Part shown: positions 7,911 through 16,514 of the stretch, one piece after another
Numbering within the stretch: the first letter of the stretch is position 1
Layout: each line of letters opens with the position of its first letter
Origin: Thomasclavelia ramosa DSM 1402
GTDB lineage: Bacteria; Bacillota_I; Bacilli_A; Erysipelotrichales; Coprobacillaceae
Reading direction: 5' to 3'
DNA: 64,000 bases
Assembly (NCBI RefSeq): GCF_014131695.1
Contig: NZ_CP036346.1
Coordinates: forward strand, 744,001-808,000
Notes under the pieces: model-generated
Database searches by the model: none
What the model was told of the DNA's origin: nothing
What the model saw: only the letters and a program-made list of their open reading frames with translations
Made by a program: the position numbers and the translations under genes

Positions 7911-8463
7911 AACTATCCATTAAACGTTTTACCTTGCTAGGACAATTACGAGAATACTTTAAATTATATTGACCAATAAAGTCTAAAAATATTTGTTTAC
8001 CATGATGATAATCAAATACTTCGTATTCTAATTCATAATCAGTAATTCCGTTATAAAGACTTTGATCTAGACAAATCAAGCCATCAGTAGTCTTAATTTC
8101 ACAACGTGTAGTAGTAAGTACACAGTCTGTTTTAAACATCGTACTATCTAATCCAAGGGGTTTTAGAAGGTCAAAAATTTCATTAGTAACAAAATCGTGA
8201 GTAATGATTTTCTCTTTAGTTATTTTGTCAATCTTTAGATTAGTTTCTAAATTTCCATATGATTGTGGTTGCTTTAAGGTTAATTCATAATTCTCTTGTT
8301 TTTGACGGATTCGCAGCATATATTTTAATTCAGTTAATTTAGGGTGAATCAAATAGTAATTAGTTTGACTATATTGATGGTCGATGTGGTGATCGTTATA
8401 GATTTGCTGGTATATTTCTTTGTCGATCAATACTTTAAATTCTATTTCTAAGTTTTCTTCCAT
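7897..8463 (-). CDS. CYTH domain protein (YjbK-like triphosphate tunnel enzyme family)
   Basis: Starting at 8463 the product has 188 residues. The N-terminal EIEFK is the ExExK motif that defines CYTH/triphosphate tunnel metalloenzymes, and later basic/acidic strand residues (YMLRIRQK, YELTLKQP, DYELEYEVFD) line the tunnel in this family. Members hydrolyse thiamine triphosphate or inorganic triphosphate, or bind such compounds; the substrate here is unknown. The start is chosen because GGAGG is 5 bp upstream; an ATG at 8475 lies inside that ribosome binding site. It is divergent from nadK, as part of a spx-yjbK-yjbN-yjbO-like block. Confidence 0.85.
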   Translation of the reverse strand: MEENLEIEFKVLIDKEIYQQIYNDHHIDHQYSQTNYYLIHPKLTELKYMLRIRQKQENYELTLKQPQSYGNLETNLKIDKITKEKIITHDFVTNEIFDLLKPLGLDSTMFKTDCVLTTTRCEIKTTDGLICLDQSLYNGITDYELEYEVFDYHHGKQIFLDFIGQYNLKYSRNCPSKVKRLMDSLKDD

Positions 8464-8477
8464 AGTAGCCTCCATTA

Positions 8478-8497
8478 GTATATACTATAGTATATAC
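8478..8497. promoter_or_regulatory. 20-bp perfect palindrome, probable symmetric divergent promoter core
   Basis: GTATATACTATAGTATATAC equals its reverse complement and contains TATACT on both strands. It lies between the divergent CYTH and nadK genes with only 53 bp between their starts, so one symmetric -10 region could fire both ways. Confidence 0.5.
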
Positions 8498-8516
8498 GCT
8501 AAGGTTGGTGAAAACA

Positions 8517-9299
8517 ATGAAACAATATGCATTAGTAGTAAAACAGGATGAAATGTCTGCTAATATTGCTGAAAAAATTAAGAAAGGGTTAACCGGAATT
8601 ATGGAATATAATCCCGATGATCCTGATTTGGTTATTAGTGTTGGTGGTGATGGAACAATGCTTTTGTCAGTGCATCAATATATGGAGCAAAAAGTTAGTT
8701 TTGTAGGTGTTCATACGGGAACCCTTGGTTTTTTTACAGATTATCAAAAAGATGAAATTACTGAATTGATTGCGGCTATAAAAGCTGATCATTATCAAAT
8801 GACGCCCCGACATTTATTAGAAGTTGATGTGTATCATAAAGCAGGTAAAGAAACATATTTAGCATTAAATGAGATGCGCATTGATCATGGGTATACAACT
8901 CAAGTAATTGATGTCTATATTGATGATGAGCTTTTGGAAGTATTTAGAGGAAATGGTCTTTGTGTTTCTACACCATCAGGATCGACGGCTTATAATAAGT
9001 CAATTGGTGGAGCTGTTATTTATCCAGGAAATCCCTTAATGCAACTGACAGAAGTCGCCGCTATACAACATAATGCTTATCGAAGTTTGGGTGCTAGTTT
9101 AATTTTAGATGAAAATAAGGTGATTAAGTTAAAAGGACAGCATTTTAATCGAGTTTATTTGGGAATTGATCACTTATCTTATCATCTTGATGATGTTGAA
9201 AAAATTGAAATTAGAATTTCTAAGAAAGTAGTAAAGTTCATAGAATATAAGGAAATGTCTTTTATTCAACGAATTAGAAGGGCTTTTATCAGCGAATGA
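8517..9299 (+). CDS. nadK: NAD kinase
   Basis: The 260-residue protein has the NAD kinase signatures: the GGDGTM motif with its catalytic Asp, LGFFTDYQ, and the diacylglycerol-kinase-like SGSTAYNKSIGGAVIYP. It phosphorylates NAD with ATP or polyphosphate to give NADP in the cytosol. The ATG at 8517 is preferred to the TTG at 8505 because of its position relative to the GG(T)TGG purine tract. It overlaps the downstream pseudouridine synthase by 4 bp (ATGA), an arrangement also seen in Bacillus (yjbN-yjbO). Confidence 0.95.
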   Translation: MKQYALVVKQDEMSANIAEKIKKGLTGIMEYNPDDPDLVISVGGDGTMLLSVHQYMEQKVSFVGVHTGTLGFFTDYQKDEITELIAAIKADHYQMTPRHLLEVDVYHKAGKETYLALNEMRIDHGYTTQVIDVYIDDELLEVFRGNGLCVSTPSGSTAYNKSIGGAVIYPGNPLMQLTEVAAIQHNAYRSLGASLILDENKVIKLKGQHFNRVYLGIDHLSYHLDDVEKIEIRISKKVVKFIEYKEMSFIQRIRRAFISE

Positions 9300-10132
9300 A
9301 ATTTATTATCGCAATGAAAGAAAGCGGAATGTTGTTAAGAGAATTTCTTAGTCAACAGGAGCTTAGTAAAAAAGCTGTTAAATTAATTAAAATGCATGGG
9401 AAGATTCTTGTTAATGGTCAGCGTCAAACGGTACGATATTGTTTGCGGTACGGTGATGTTGTTGAATTATTGTGGCCTGAAGAAGTTAGTACTATGGAAC
9501 CATATCCGCTAGCTTTAAAAATTTGCTATGAAGATGAAAATTTTTTAGTAATTGATAAGCCGGCAGGATTACCAAGTATTCCTACAAAGCGTTATCCTCG
9601 AAATACTTTAGCCAATGCAGTTGTTTATTACTATCAAAGCCAGGGAATAAAGGCAACTGTTCATTTGGTTAATCGATTGGATAAAGATACCCAAGGATTA
9701 TTGTTGATAGCTAAAAACAGTTATGCTCATTATTTATTGTCTAGAGATATCAAGCAGGTACGCCGTGTCTATCACTGTGTAGTAGAGGGAGTATTGACGG
9801 GACAAGGAACGATTACAGCGCCAATTATTAAAGATAAAAAAAGTGTTAAAAGACTGATTCATCCAGCTGGGAAATTTGCTGTAACCCATTATCGGGGACT
9901 GGAGGTAAGTGCTAATCAGAGTAAAATAGAGTGTATCTTAGAAACAGGAAGAACTCATCAAATTAGGGTTCACCTATCTAGTATCAATCATCCGTTAGTT
10001 GGGGATACACTTTATGATTCGATTTATCAAGAATCTTACTATTTGGATAGTATAGCATTAAGTTTTATTGACCCTTTTACACAACGTCTGATTGAAGTAA
10101 AGAAAGATTCAAAACAATTTGAAAAGAATTAA
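9296..10132 (+). CDS. RluA/RluD family 23S rRNA pseudouridine synthase
   Basis: The 278-residue protein starts with an S4-like RNA-binding segment (KKAVKLIKMHGKILVNGQ), followed by the catalytic domain with the active-site Asp in VNRLDKDTQGLL, the YEDENFLVIDKPAGL motif I and TGRTHQIRVHLS motif III. The family isomerises specific uridines in large-subunit rRNA (or tRNA). It is translationally coupled to nadK. The target position cannot be assigned from sequence; synteny suggests the YjbO type. A second family member occurs at 21267. Confidence 0.92.
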   Translation: MKFIIAMKESGMLLREFLSQQELSKKAVKLIKMHGKILVNGQRQTVRYCLRYGDVVELLWPEEVSTMEPYPLALKICYEDENFLVIDKPAGLPSIPTKRYPRNTLANAVVYYYQSQGIKATVHLVNRLDKDTQGLLLIAKNSYAHYLLSRDIKQVRRVYHCVVEGVLTGQGTITAPIIKDKKSVKRLIHPAGKFAVTHYRGLEVSANQSKIECILETGRTHQIRVHLSSINHPLVGDTLYDSIYQESYYLDSIALSFIDPFTQRLIEVKKDSKQFEKN

Positions 10133-10135
10133 AAT

Positions 10136-10189
10136 GATTCCTCATAAATGGATAGCAAATAGCTGAAATTAAATGAAGGAATCTTTTTT
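10136..10189 (+). terminator. terminator after nadK-rluD-like operon
   Basis: GATTCCTCAT (10136-10145) pairs with ATGAAGGAATC (10173-10183) around a long loop, followed by six T. Confidence 0.5.
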
Positions 10190-10196
10190 ATCGAAA

Positions 10197-10230
10197 TAAA
10201 AAGATGATTTATCATTTAATAAATCATCTT
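10197..10230 (-). terminator. terminator of rodA
   Basis: AAGATGATTTA and TAAATCATCTT form 11-bp arms, with a T run after the hairpin on the minus strand. It lies 15 bp beyond the rodA stop. Confidence 0.75.
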
Positions 10231-10244
10231 ATATAATTAATAAG

Positions 10245-11441
10245 TTAATAGCGCTTTTTTCCTTCGAGGATTCGCGTTTGTCGTTCCATATCTAAGAAAA
10301 TTCCCATTGCAATCATATATGAAAGAAGTGATGAACCACCGTAGGATAGAAATGGTAAGGTGATTCCAGTAATTGGAAATAGTCCTAAAACCATTCCGAT
10401 ATTCCAAACTTGCTGGAAGATAAGTAGACCAAAGATTCCGGCTGTGAGATATTTATCCCGATTATTTTTAGATTTAAAACCAATTCTAATTAATAAGGCA
10501 TCAAGTACACAGACAACTGCAATAGTGAAACCGCCACCGACAAATCCAAATCCTAAGGCAATAACAGCGAAAATAAAGTCTGTTTGTGCCTCAGGAAGAT
10601 TAATGATAGCTGTTCCCATACCATGTCCCCATAGGCCGGCAGTTCCATATGATAACATTGCATTAAACAGTTGGAAACCTTGATCATTATAGGTACCCTC
10701 GGGATCGACCCAGCCATAGAAACGATTTAATTTATGGTCTCCTCCCATTAAACTAGCAAAAATATCATGTTGGTATAAGAATAGATAAACTCCAATCCCA
10801 AGGATGATTGCAACTACAATCCCCCCTATGATAAACCAGCCGGCTTGAATACCGGACATAAAAATAACGAATACTACTGATGCAAGCATGATCATTGTTA
10901 CTCCGGCATCATTTTGTAAATAAACGAGGATACAAGGTGGTAAGGAAATAGCTAAGAGCTTACCAATCAATAAACAATCATTATGAATATTATGTACTAA
11001 ATAGCGATTATTATGTTTATCGACTGTATCTGCCATGACAACCACCATGATGATTTTCATAAACTCTGATGGCTGGAGATCAAATACTTTGAGATTGTAC
11101 CAGGATGTGGCACCACCCGCCCATTTAGCTAAAGGAACAATATGTATTCCAAATCGCGTAAATGCAAAGTGATCAATAGCAAGACCAACTAGTAAAACCA
11201 TTAAAATTCCATAAATGATCCACATCGATGAATAGATTCGATCGTTGGAGACTTTATAAACGATAAACATCAAGATAAATGATATTCCATAAAACATTAG
11301 CTGTTTAATCCAATAGCCACTTGGATTTCCTTTAGTAATCAAAGGAGTGGCGCTTTTAATTCCCAGACAGCTAATGAAACAAAGCAATAGTAATAGACCG
11401 ATTAATGGCCAACAGATAACGGATTTTTCTTTTTCTTCCAC
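10245..11441 (-). CDS. rodA: FtsW/RodA/SpoVE (SEDS) family peptidoglycan polymerase, RodA-like
   Basis: From a GTG at 11441 the product has 398 residues with about ten membrane segments. SEDS signatures are DLQPSEFMKI, GMGTAIINLPEAQTDFIF (with the conserved E and D) and the C-terminal GITLPFLSYGGSSLLSYMIA. These proteins polymerise glycan strands from lipid II with a class B PBP. The GTG start is chosen because AAGGAGGG lies 6 bp upstream; a longer frame to 11480 would cover the promoter. RodA versus FtsW/SpoVE cannot be settled here: there is no PBP neighbour. It is divergent from the EIIB-like gene. Confidence 0.88.
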   Translation of the reverse strand: MEEKEKSVICWPLIGLLLLLCFISCLGIKSATPLITKGNPSGYWIKQLMFYGISFILMFIVYKVSNDRIYSSMWIIYGILMVLLVGLAIDHFAFTRFGIHIVPLAKWAGGATSWYNLKVFDLQPSEFMKIIMVVVMADTVDKHNNRYLVHNIHNDCLLIGKLLAISLPPCILVYLQNDAGVTMIMLASVVFVIFMSGIQAGWFIIGGIVVAIILGIGVYLFLYQHDIFASLMGGDHKLNRFYGWVDPEGTYNDQGFQLFNAMLSYGTAGLWGHGMGTAIINLPEAQTDFIFAVIALGFGFVGGGFTIAVVCVLDALLIRIGFKSKNNRDKYLTAGIFGLLIFQQVWNIGMVLGLFPITGITLPFLSYGGSSLLSYMIAMGIFLDMERQTRILEGKKRY

Positions 11442-11482
11442 AAAATCCCTCCTTATAAAAATGATAGTTTTTTCTATCATGG

Positions 11483-11498
11483 TATAGTATACTATAAT
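11483..11498. promoter_or_regulatory. symmetric AT palindrome between rodA and EIIB-like gene
   Basis: TATAGTATACTATA (11483-11496) is a perfect palindrome giving TATACT on both strands; TATAAT (11493-11498) overlaps it on the plus strand. It is positioned to give leaders of about 25-40 nt in both directions. Confidence 0.5.
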
Positions 11499-11528
11499 TA
11501 AATGGTAATTAATAGGGGGTATATTTTA

Positions 11529-11873
11529 ATGAATGAATATTTATTATATGGAATAATCGCACTGATTGTAATCGTAATATTAGCGTTTATTTTCCTAAAA
11601 GTAATGAAAAATAAGCAACCAAAGCAAGTATCAGCTGCTGATATTCCAGTTGATGTAAATAGTATTATCGAAGCTGTCGGCGGTAAGACGAATATTAAAG
11701 AAACAACAGCTACTTCTTCAAAAGTCACTTTCTTTGTAAATGATGATAGTTTGGTTGATTTAGATAAGTTAAAAGCACTTGGTGCTTCTGGAATCGTTCA
11801 AACAAGTAACAAGGTTAGTGCAATTTTAGGAAAGTATTCAAAAGAGATATCTCATATGATTAATGGACAGTAA
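11529..11873 (+). CDS. membrane-anchored PTS EIIB-like protein lacking the phospho-cysteine
   Basis: The 114-residue protein has one N-terminal membrane segment (about 4-24) and a cytosolic domain resembling the glucose-type PTS EIIB fold: IIEAVGGKTNIKET, then a strand, then DLDKLKALGASGIVQTSN and SAILGKYSKEI. In functional EIIB the strand after the GGKxNI helix begins with a cysteine that takes phosphate (Cys-x-x-Arg-Leu-Arg); here the segment reads TATSSKVTFFV and has no cysteine. It therefore cannot act as a phosphocarrier and is more likely regulatory or structural. It is divergent from rodA and followed by a weak terminator. Confidence 0.65.
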   Translation: MNEYLLYGIIALIVIVILAFIFLKVMKNKQPKQVSAADIPVDVNSIIEAVGGKTNIKETTATSSKVTFFVNDDSLVDLDKLKALGASGIVQTSNKVSAILGKYSKEISHMINGQ

Positions 11874-11900
11874 GCAGATAACAATATCTGCTTATTTCTC
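11872..11900 (+). terminator. hairpin after EIIB-like gene
   Basis: AAGCAGATA and TATCTGCTT (9-bp arms, 4-nt loop) overlapping the stop codon, followed by a short T-rich tract. Confidence 0.55.
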
Positions 11901-11918
11901 TATCGAAAGGAGGTAAGT

Positions 11919-14147
11919 ATGGATATAAAAGATCGTGTTAAAAGTTATGAGCCGTTATTTAATCAATGGTTGTTTGAAGAACTGGTAGAAATTCATGATC
12001 AAGAATCATTGATAAAAATTAAACATCAAGCGATTGGTGTTGAGAAAACGGCTCTTTTAAAAGTAATAACATTATATGATCAAGATAATAATATTGAATT
12101 TTTAGAAAAACGTGTAGAAGAGATTAAAAATAGATTAGGATTGCAAGTAATCAATGAAAGTGAATATTTAGATTATGAACAATATCTTATTGAGGATAAT
12201 CAAGGAAAGATAATTGGTATTGACCTATGTCTTTTGATGGTTGATGAAGTTGATCGTTTACAAAATATAAATAATGTCAGTGGTAAATTATTGTATGAAT
12301 TAGGTTTGAAATTATTTGATAAACATGAATATCTTGAAGCTTTAGAGTATTTTAAAAAGGGAGCAGAGGTGGATAATAGTGATTGTGTTTGCATTATTGG
12401 TTATTTATATGAACGTGGACTAGGTGTCGAACAAGATCATTATCAGGCTTTTCGTTATTATCAATCAGCAACAAGTTTAGGAAATGTTGTCGCAAGCTGC
12501 AATTTAGCATATTTCTATGAGTTAGGAATCGGTGTGAAACAAGATTATCAGAAAGCTTTTGAGTTATATGAATTTGGGGCTCGAGCTGGATTTGCTCGTG
12601 CTATTTGTAATTTAGGCTATTGTTACGAATACGGTCATGGAACTGCTGTTGATCTTCCACGTGCTGTTAATTATTATTATCAGGCGGCTAAACTAGGGTA
12701 TAGTGAGGCTTTGTATAGCTTAGGAACTTGTTTAGAATTTGGTGAAGGAATTGAACAAGATATTGAACGTGCTTTCAAATGTTACGAAGAAGCTGCGAAC
12801 CAAGGGCACGAACGTTCTCAACACCGTCTGGGTTATTGTTATGAAAATGGATTAGGAACAATTCAAGATTTTGTTAAAGCATTTTATTGGTATTATCAAG
12901 CTAGTCAAGTTAATTACGCTCCTGCTTTAATTGCGTTAGCGTCGTGCTACGAATTAGGTCAAGGAACTGATATTGATTTAAAAGCTGCACGTCAAAATTA
13001 TTTAAAAGCTGCACGTCAAGGATATTCGCGAGCACAGTTTTGGTTGGGTTATTTTTATGAGAATCATCCTGAAATTAAAAATGCACCATATCGCTGTTCA
13101 TATTGGTATCGTCAGGCAAGTAAACAAAATGATGTTCAGGCAATCGTAGCACTAGGTTACTGTTATGAAAGTGGTTTTGGAGTTAAACAAAATTTAATCA
13201 AAGCAATTGAACTATATAATAAAGCAGCTAATCAAGGGTATGCTCCAGCCCAATGTAATTTAGCATATTGTTATGAAATGGGAATTGGTATAGATGTCGA
13301 CTTAAATGAAGCTGTCCGCTATTATCGCTTGGCTGGAGATGCAGGTTATCCGCGGGCTTTATGTAATTTAGGTTACTTATACGATCATGGAGAAGGAGTG
13401 GATGTTGATCATCATCAAGCTTTTAAGTTATATCAAAAAGCTGCAGAAGCTAATTATGCTCCGGGTCTTTATCATCTAGCTTTGGCATATGAAGAAGGTA
13501 ATGGAGTGGATGTTGATATTGATAAAGCAATTGAGTATTATGAATTAGCAAGTCATCAAGATTATGGAATTGCCCTTTATAATTTAGGTTTGATCTATGA
13601 GCATAATGAACAGTATCATGATGATTTAAAGGCAATCAAATATTATGAAGCTGCAATTGATCAAAATGATGTCCGAGCTATGTATCGGATGGCTTTATAT
13701 TTAGATGAAGGTAAAGTAATTGCTAAAAATCTAGATAAAGCTTTTACTTATTTGCAGATTGCTGCTAATCAAGGCTATGGACCAGCTATGAATATGTATG
13801 GAATATATCTTGAAAATGGAATTGGTGGATATAAAAATTTAGATGAAGCTTTCAAATACTATCTTGCTTCAACAAGTGATGAATATGTACCGGGAATATA
13901 TAATTTAGCACGTTGTTATTTTTATGGTATTGGAACAACAGTTGATAAAGCTTCAGCTTTTAAATTGTTTTTAAAGGCTAGTGAACGTGGGTATTATGAT
14001 GCTAGTTTTATGATTGGCTATATGTATAGTTATGGAGATGGAATTAATCAAGATAAACAAAAAGCCAAAGAGTATTTTAAGCAGGCTGCCAATAAAGGAA
14101 TGAAAGAGGCGATTGAAGAGTTGAATAAGCTCGATAAAGAGGTATAA
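11919..14147 (+). CDS. Sel1-repeat (SLR) protein
   Basis: The 742-residue protein has an N-terminal region of about 125 residues with no repeats (it includes VEKTALLKVITLYD), then roughly sixteen to seventeen Sel1-like repeats of about 36 residues to the end. A typical unit is A-x-x-x-L-G-Y-C-Y-E-x-G-x-G-V-x-x-D-x-x-K-A-x-x-Y-Y-x-x-A-A. There is no signal peptide, so it is probably a cytosolic scaffold for protein-protein contacts. The ribosome binding site is AAAGGAGG. The gene sits alone ahead of the M29 aminopeptidase. Partners are not evident. Confidence 0.9.
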   Translation: MDIKDRVKSYEPLFNQWLFEELVEIHDQESLIKIKHQAIGVEKTALLKVITLYDQDNNIEFLEKRVEEIKNRLGLQVINESEYLDYEQYLIEDNQGKIIGIDLCLLMVDEVDRLQNINNVSGKLLYELGLKLFDKHEYLEALEYFKKGAEVDNSDCVCIIGYLYERGLGVEQDHYQAFRYYQSATSLGNVVASCNLAYFYELGIGVKQDYQKAFELYEFGARAGFARAICNLGYCYEYGHGTAVDLPRAVNYYYQAAKLGYSEALYSLGTCLEFGEGIEQDIERAFKCYEEAANQGHERSQHRLGYCYENGLGTIQDFVKAFYWYYQASQVNYAPALIALASCYELGQGTDIDLKAARQNYLKAARQGYSRAQFWLGYFYENHPEIKNAPYRCSYWYRQASKQNDVQAIVALGYCYESGFGVKQNLIKAIELYNKAANQGYAPAQCNLAYCYEMGIGIDVDLNEAVRYYRLAGDAGYPRALCNLGYLYDHGEGVDVDHHQAFKLYQKAAEANYAPGLYHLALAYEEGNGVDVDIDKAIEYYELASHQDYGIALYNLGLIYEHNEQYHDDLKAIKYYEAAIDQNDVRAMYRMALYLDEGKVIAKNLDKAFTYLQIAANQGYGPAMNMYGIYLENGIGGYKNLDEAFKYYLASTSDEYVPGIYNLARCYFYGIGTTVDKASAFKLFLKASERGYYDASFMIGYMYSYGDGINQDKQKAKEYFKQAANKGMKEAIEELNKLDKEV

Positions 14148-14195
14148 AGAAGTTTAGATTGATTATAATAAATTGATGGAAAGAGGTAGATAAAG

Positions 14196-15428
14196 ATGTC
14201 GTTTAAAGAAAAATTATCAAAATATGCACAATTGATCGTTAAAGCTGGTTTAAATGTTCAGCCAGCTCAAATTGTTGTAATCGATGCACCTGTTGAGAGT
14301 GTTGAATTAGTACGTTTAGTAACTAAGGAGGCATATGCGGCTGGAGCTAGGGAAGTGGTTGTAAAATATAATGATGAAGTTGTTTCACGATATAAATATA
14401 AATATCTTGAAAAAGAAGCGTTTGCTCATGTTCCAACGTGGTTTAAAGAATTTAGAAATGATTATGCTGCTAAAAAGGCTGCCTTTTTAACAATTATTAG
14501 TGATGATCCTGAAGGTTTTAAAGGAATCGATCCTGCAAAGATCGCATTGTGGTCAAAAAGTGTATCAACTGCTTGTAAACCATTTTATGATAGCCTTGAT
14601 TTGGGGATAAATACATGGTGCATTGTTGCTGGCAGTTCAATTAAATGGGCAAATAAAGTATATCCTGATATGTCTGATAGTGAGGCAGTAGAGGCGTTGT
14701 GGAATGCTATTTTTAAAGCGGTTAAAGTCGTAGATGATGACCCTTTGACTGCCTGGCAGGAACATCGTAAAAGTTTTGAAGCTCGAGTAGCATATTTAAA
14801 TAAATTGAATTTAAATACATTGACTTATACTAATTCGCTTGGAACAAACCTAACTGTTACCTTAAATGAGGGTTACCTATTTGCTGGTGGGGGTTCTTAT
14901 ACGACTAAAGGACAATATTTTTTTCCAAATATGCCAACCGAGGAGATTTTTACAAGTCCATATCGTAATGGGACTAATGGGGTTGTGTATAGTTCTCTGC
15001 CATTAAATTATAATGGTAATTTGATCGATGAATTTAAAATGGAATTCAAAGATGGTCGAATTATTGATTTTGATGCAAAAATGGGTAAAGAGGTTTTAAA
15101 AGAGATGTTGAGTATTGATGAAGGTAGTCTTTATTTGGGTGAAATTGCCTTGGTACCATATGATTCGCCAATTTCTAATATGAAAACATTATTCTATAAT
15201 ACTTTATTTGATGAAAATGCTTCATGTCATTTAGCAATTGGAAAAGGCTTTAGTGAATGTATTCAAGGTGGTTTAACAATGACTAAAGAACAATTGTTGG
15301 AAAAGGGAGTCAATGATTCATTAACTCATGTTGATTTTATGATTGGTACTAGTGATTTGAAAATTGTGGGAGAAACAAAAGATGGTCAAGTAGTAAGGAT
15401 ATTTGAAAACGGAAATTTTGTATTTTAA
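14196..15428 (+). CDS. M29 family aminopeptidase (AmpS/PepS-like)
   Basis: The 410-residue protein has the length and layout of peptidase M29 (aminopeptidase T/AmpS/PepS): AQLIVKAGLNVQPAQIVVID at the N-terminus, an EAYAAGAREV segment, and later the metal-site region with FPNMPTEEIFTSPYRN, LGEIALVPYDSPIS, HLAIGKGFSE and THVDFMIGT, which supply the Glu, His and Asp ligands. Members are cytosolic dinuclear zinc or cobalt aminopeptidases with broad specificity. It has its own ribosome binding site (AAGAGGT) and a strong terminator. Confidence 0.93.
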   Translation: MSFKEKLSKYAQLIVKAGLNVQPAQIVVIDAPVESVELVRLVTKEAYAAGAREVVVKYNDEVVSRYKYKYLEKEAFAHVPTWFKEFRNDYAAKKAAFLTIISDDPEGFKGIDPAKIALWSKSVSTACKPFYDSLDLGINTWCIVAGSSIKWANKVYPDMSDSEAVEALWNAIFKAVKVVDDDPLTAWQEHRKSFEARVAYLNKLNLNTLTYTNSLGTNLTVTLNEGYLFAGGGSYTTKGQYFFPNMPTEEIFTSPYRNGTNGVVYSSLPLNYNGNLIDEFKMEFKDGRIIDFDAKMGKEVLKEMLSIDEGSLYLGEIALVPYDSPISNMKTLFYNTLFDENASCHLAIGKGFSECIQGGLTMTKEQLLEKGVNDSLTHVDFMIGTSDLKIVGETKDGQVVRIFENGNFVF

Positions 15429-15434
15429 GAAATG

Positions 15435-15466
15435 ACGATATAACGGTTAGGTTATATCGTTTTCTT
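15435..15466 (+). terminator. terminator of the M29 aminopeptidase gene
   Basis: ACGATATAAC and GTTATATCGT (10-bp arms, 6-nt loop), followed by TTT. Confidence 0.75.
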
Positions 15467-15515
15467 ATTTACTATACTCGCTTTTTGTAATAGAATGAGT
15501 TCTATTGAGGTGAAA

Positions 15516-16454
15516 ATGATGGAAGTAAAGAAAAGTATTGTTCCCCAGATAATGACGATCTTGCTAGTAGCTTTAATGATCTTGATGTCAGAAGTGTTTC
15601 ATGAAAAAGAATTTATTTTTCCAGAAATTACGGCATTGACGATTGGAGCATGGTTAGCGCCTAAACAAGTATGGAAAACTAATAAAATTAAATTGGTTTT
15701 TTTAATTGCGGCTTATGCGTCGTTAGGGATTATTTTGGTTAAATATGTAGATATTGATATTTATTTTAAAATTTTAATTGGCTTTGTAGTATGTGTGACG
15801 GGATTATTTTTATCTAAAACGACGTTTGCTCCATTGATATCTGCAACGATCTTACCAATCATTATTAATAGTGAGTCATGGTTGTATCCGCTTTTTGCTA
15901 CTGCAATGAGTATTTTGATTGTAATCGGGCAACAATATTTAGAGAAGGGCGGCTATCGTAGTGTTCAGGAATATCATCCGGTTACTGCAGCAGTTAAAGA
16001 AACCTATAGCTTAAATTTAAAACGGTTATGTGCATTAGCATTAACGGCTTTTATTGCTTTACAATTAAAATTACTGTTTTTGATTGCCCCACCCTTGATA
16101 GTTGCTTTTGTTGAATTGAGTAGTAATCACCCAAAGTTGCGTCATAATTCGATTAAATTAGCATTTGTTACCTTTATTTGTGCATTTAGTGGTGCTTATG
16201 GAAGAATTTTGATAAGTGAGATTGGTGATTTGCCATTAACTATTAGTGCAATTATAATTGTAATGATCATGTTGAGCATTATGAAAATTACTAAATTATA
16301 TTTTCCGCCAGCTGGTGCCTTAGCAATTTTACCGTTATTGATTGAATCGGGAAAATTAATAGTTTATCCGTTTGTGATAATCGGTGGATTTGTAATCTTC
16401 ACTGTCTTTGCTTTCATTATTACGAAGACTCCGTTAAACAGTCTGAGTAAATAG
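15516..16454 (+). CDS. HPP-like integral membrane protein
   Basis: The 312-residue product has about eight to ten membrane segments. The C-terminal half carries FPPAGALAILPLL, resembling the HPP family signature, and the N-terminal half has a similar but weaker segment (FAPLISATILPIII), so it may be an internally duplicated HPP-like protein. HPP family members have been linked to nitrite transport in plants and cyanobacteria, but nothing here supports a specific substrate. The ATG at 15516 (or 15519) is preferred to the one at 15495 because GAGG lies just upstream. Single gene. Confidence 0.6.
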   Translation: MMEVKKSIVPQIMTILLVALMILMSEVFHEKEFIFPEITALTIGAWLAPKQVWKTNKIKLVFLIAAYASLGIILVKYVDIDIYFKILIGFVVCVTGLFLSKTTFAPLISATILPIIINSESWLYPLFATAMSILIVIGQQYLEKGGYRSVQEYHPVTAAVKETYSLNLKRLCALALTAFIALQLKLLFLIAPPLIVAFVELSSNHPKLRHNSIKLAFVTFICAFSGAYGRILISEIGDLPLTISAIIIVMIMLSIMKITKLYFPPAGALAILPLLIESGKLIVYPFVIIGGFVIFTVFAFIITKTPLNSLSK

Positions 16455-16461
16455 ATTTCGG

Positions 16462-16490
16462 TTGACAAATTCATTATAAATCTATATGAT
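16462..16490 (+). promoter_or_regulatory. promoter of prfC
   Basis: TTGACA (16462-16467), 17-bp spacer, TATGAT (16485-16490), about 25 bp before the start codon. Confidence 0.7.
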
Positions 16491-16514
16491 TAATCCTTGC
16501 AAGGAGATATAAAA

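Noticed and set aside
11442-11480. Longer RodA N-terminus to 11480
   Set aside because: The added residues would be encoded by the promoter and the AAGGAGGG ribosome binding site; the GTG at 11441 is spaced correctly.
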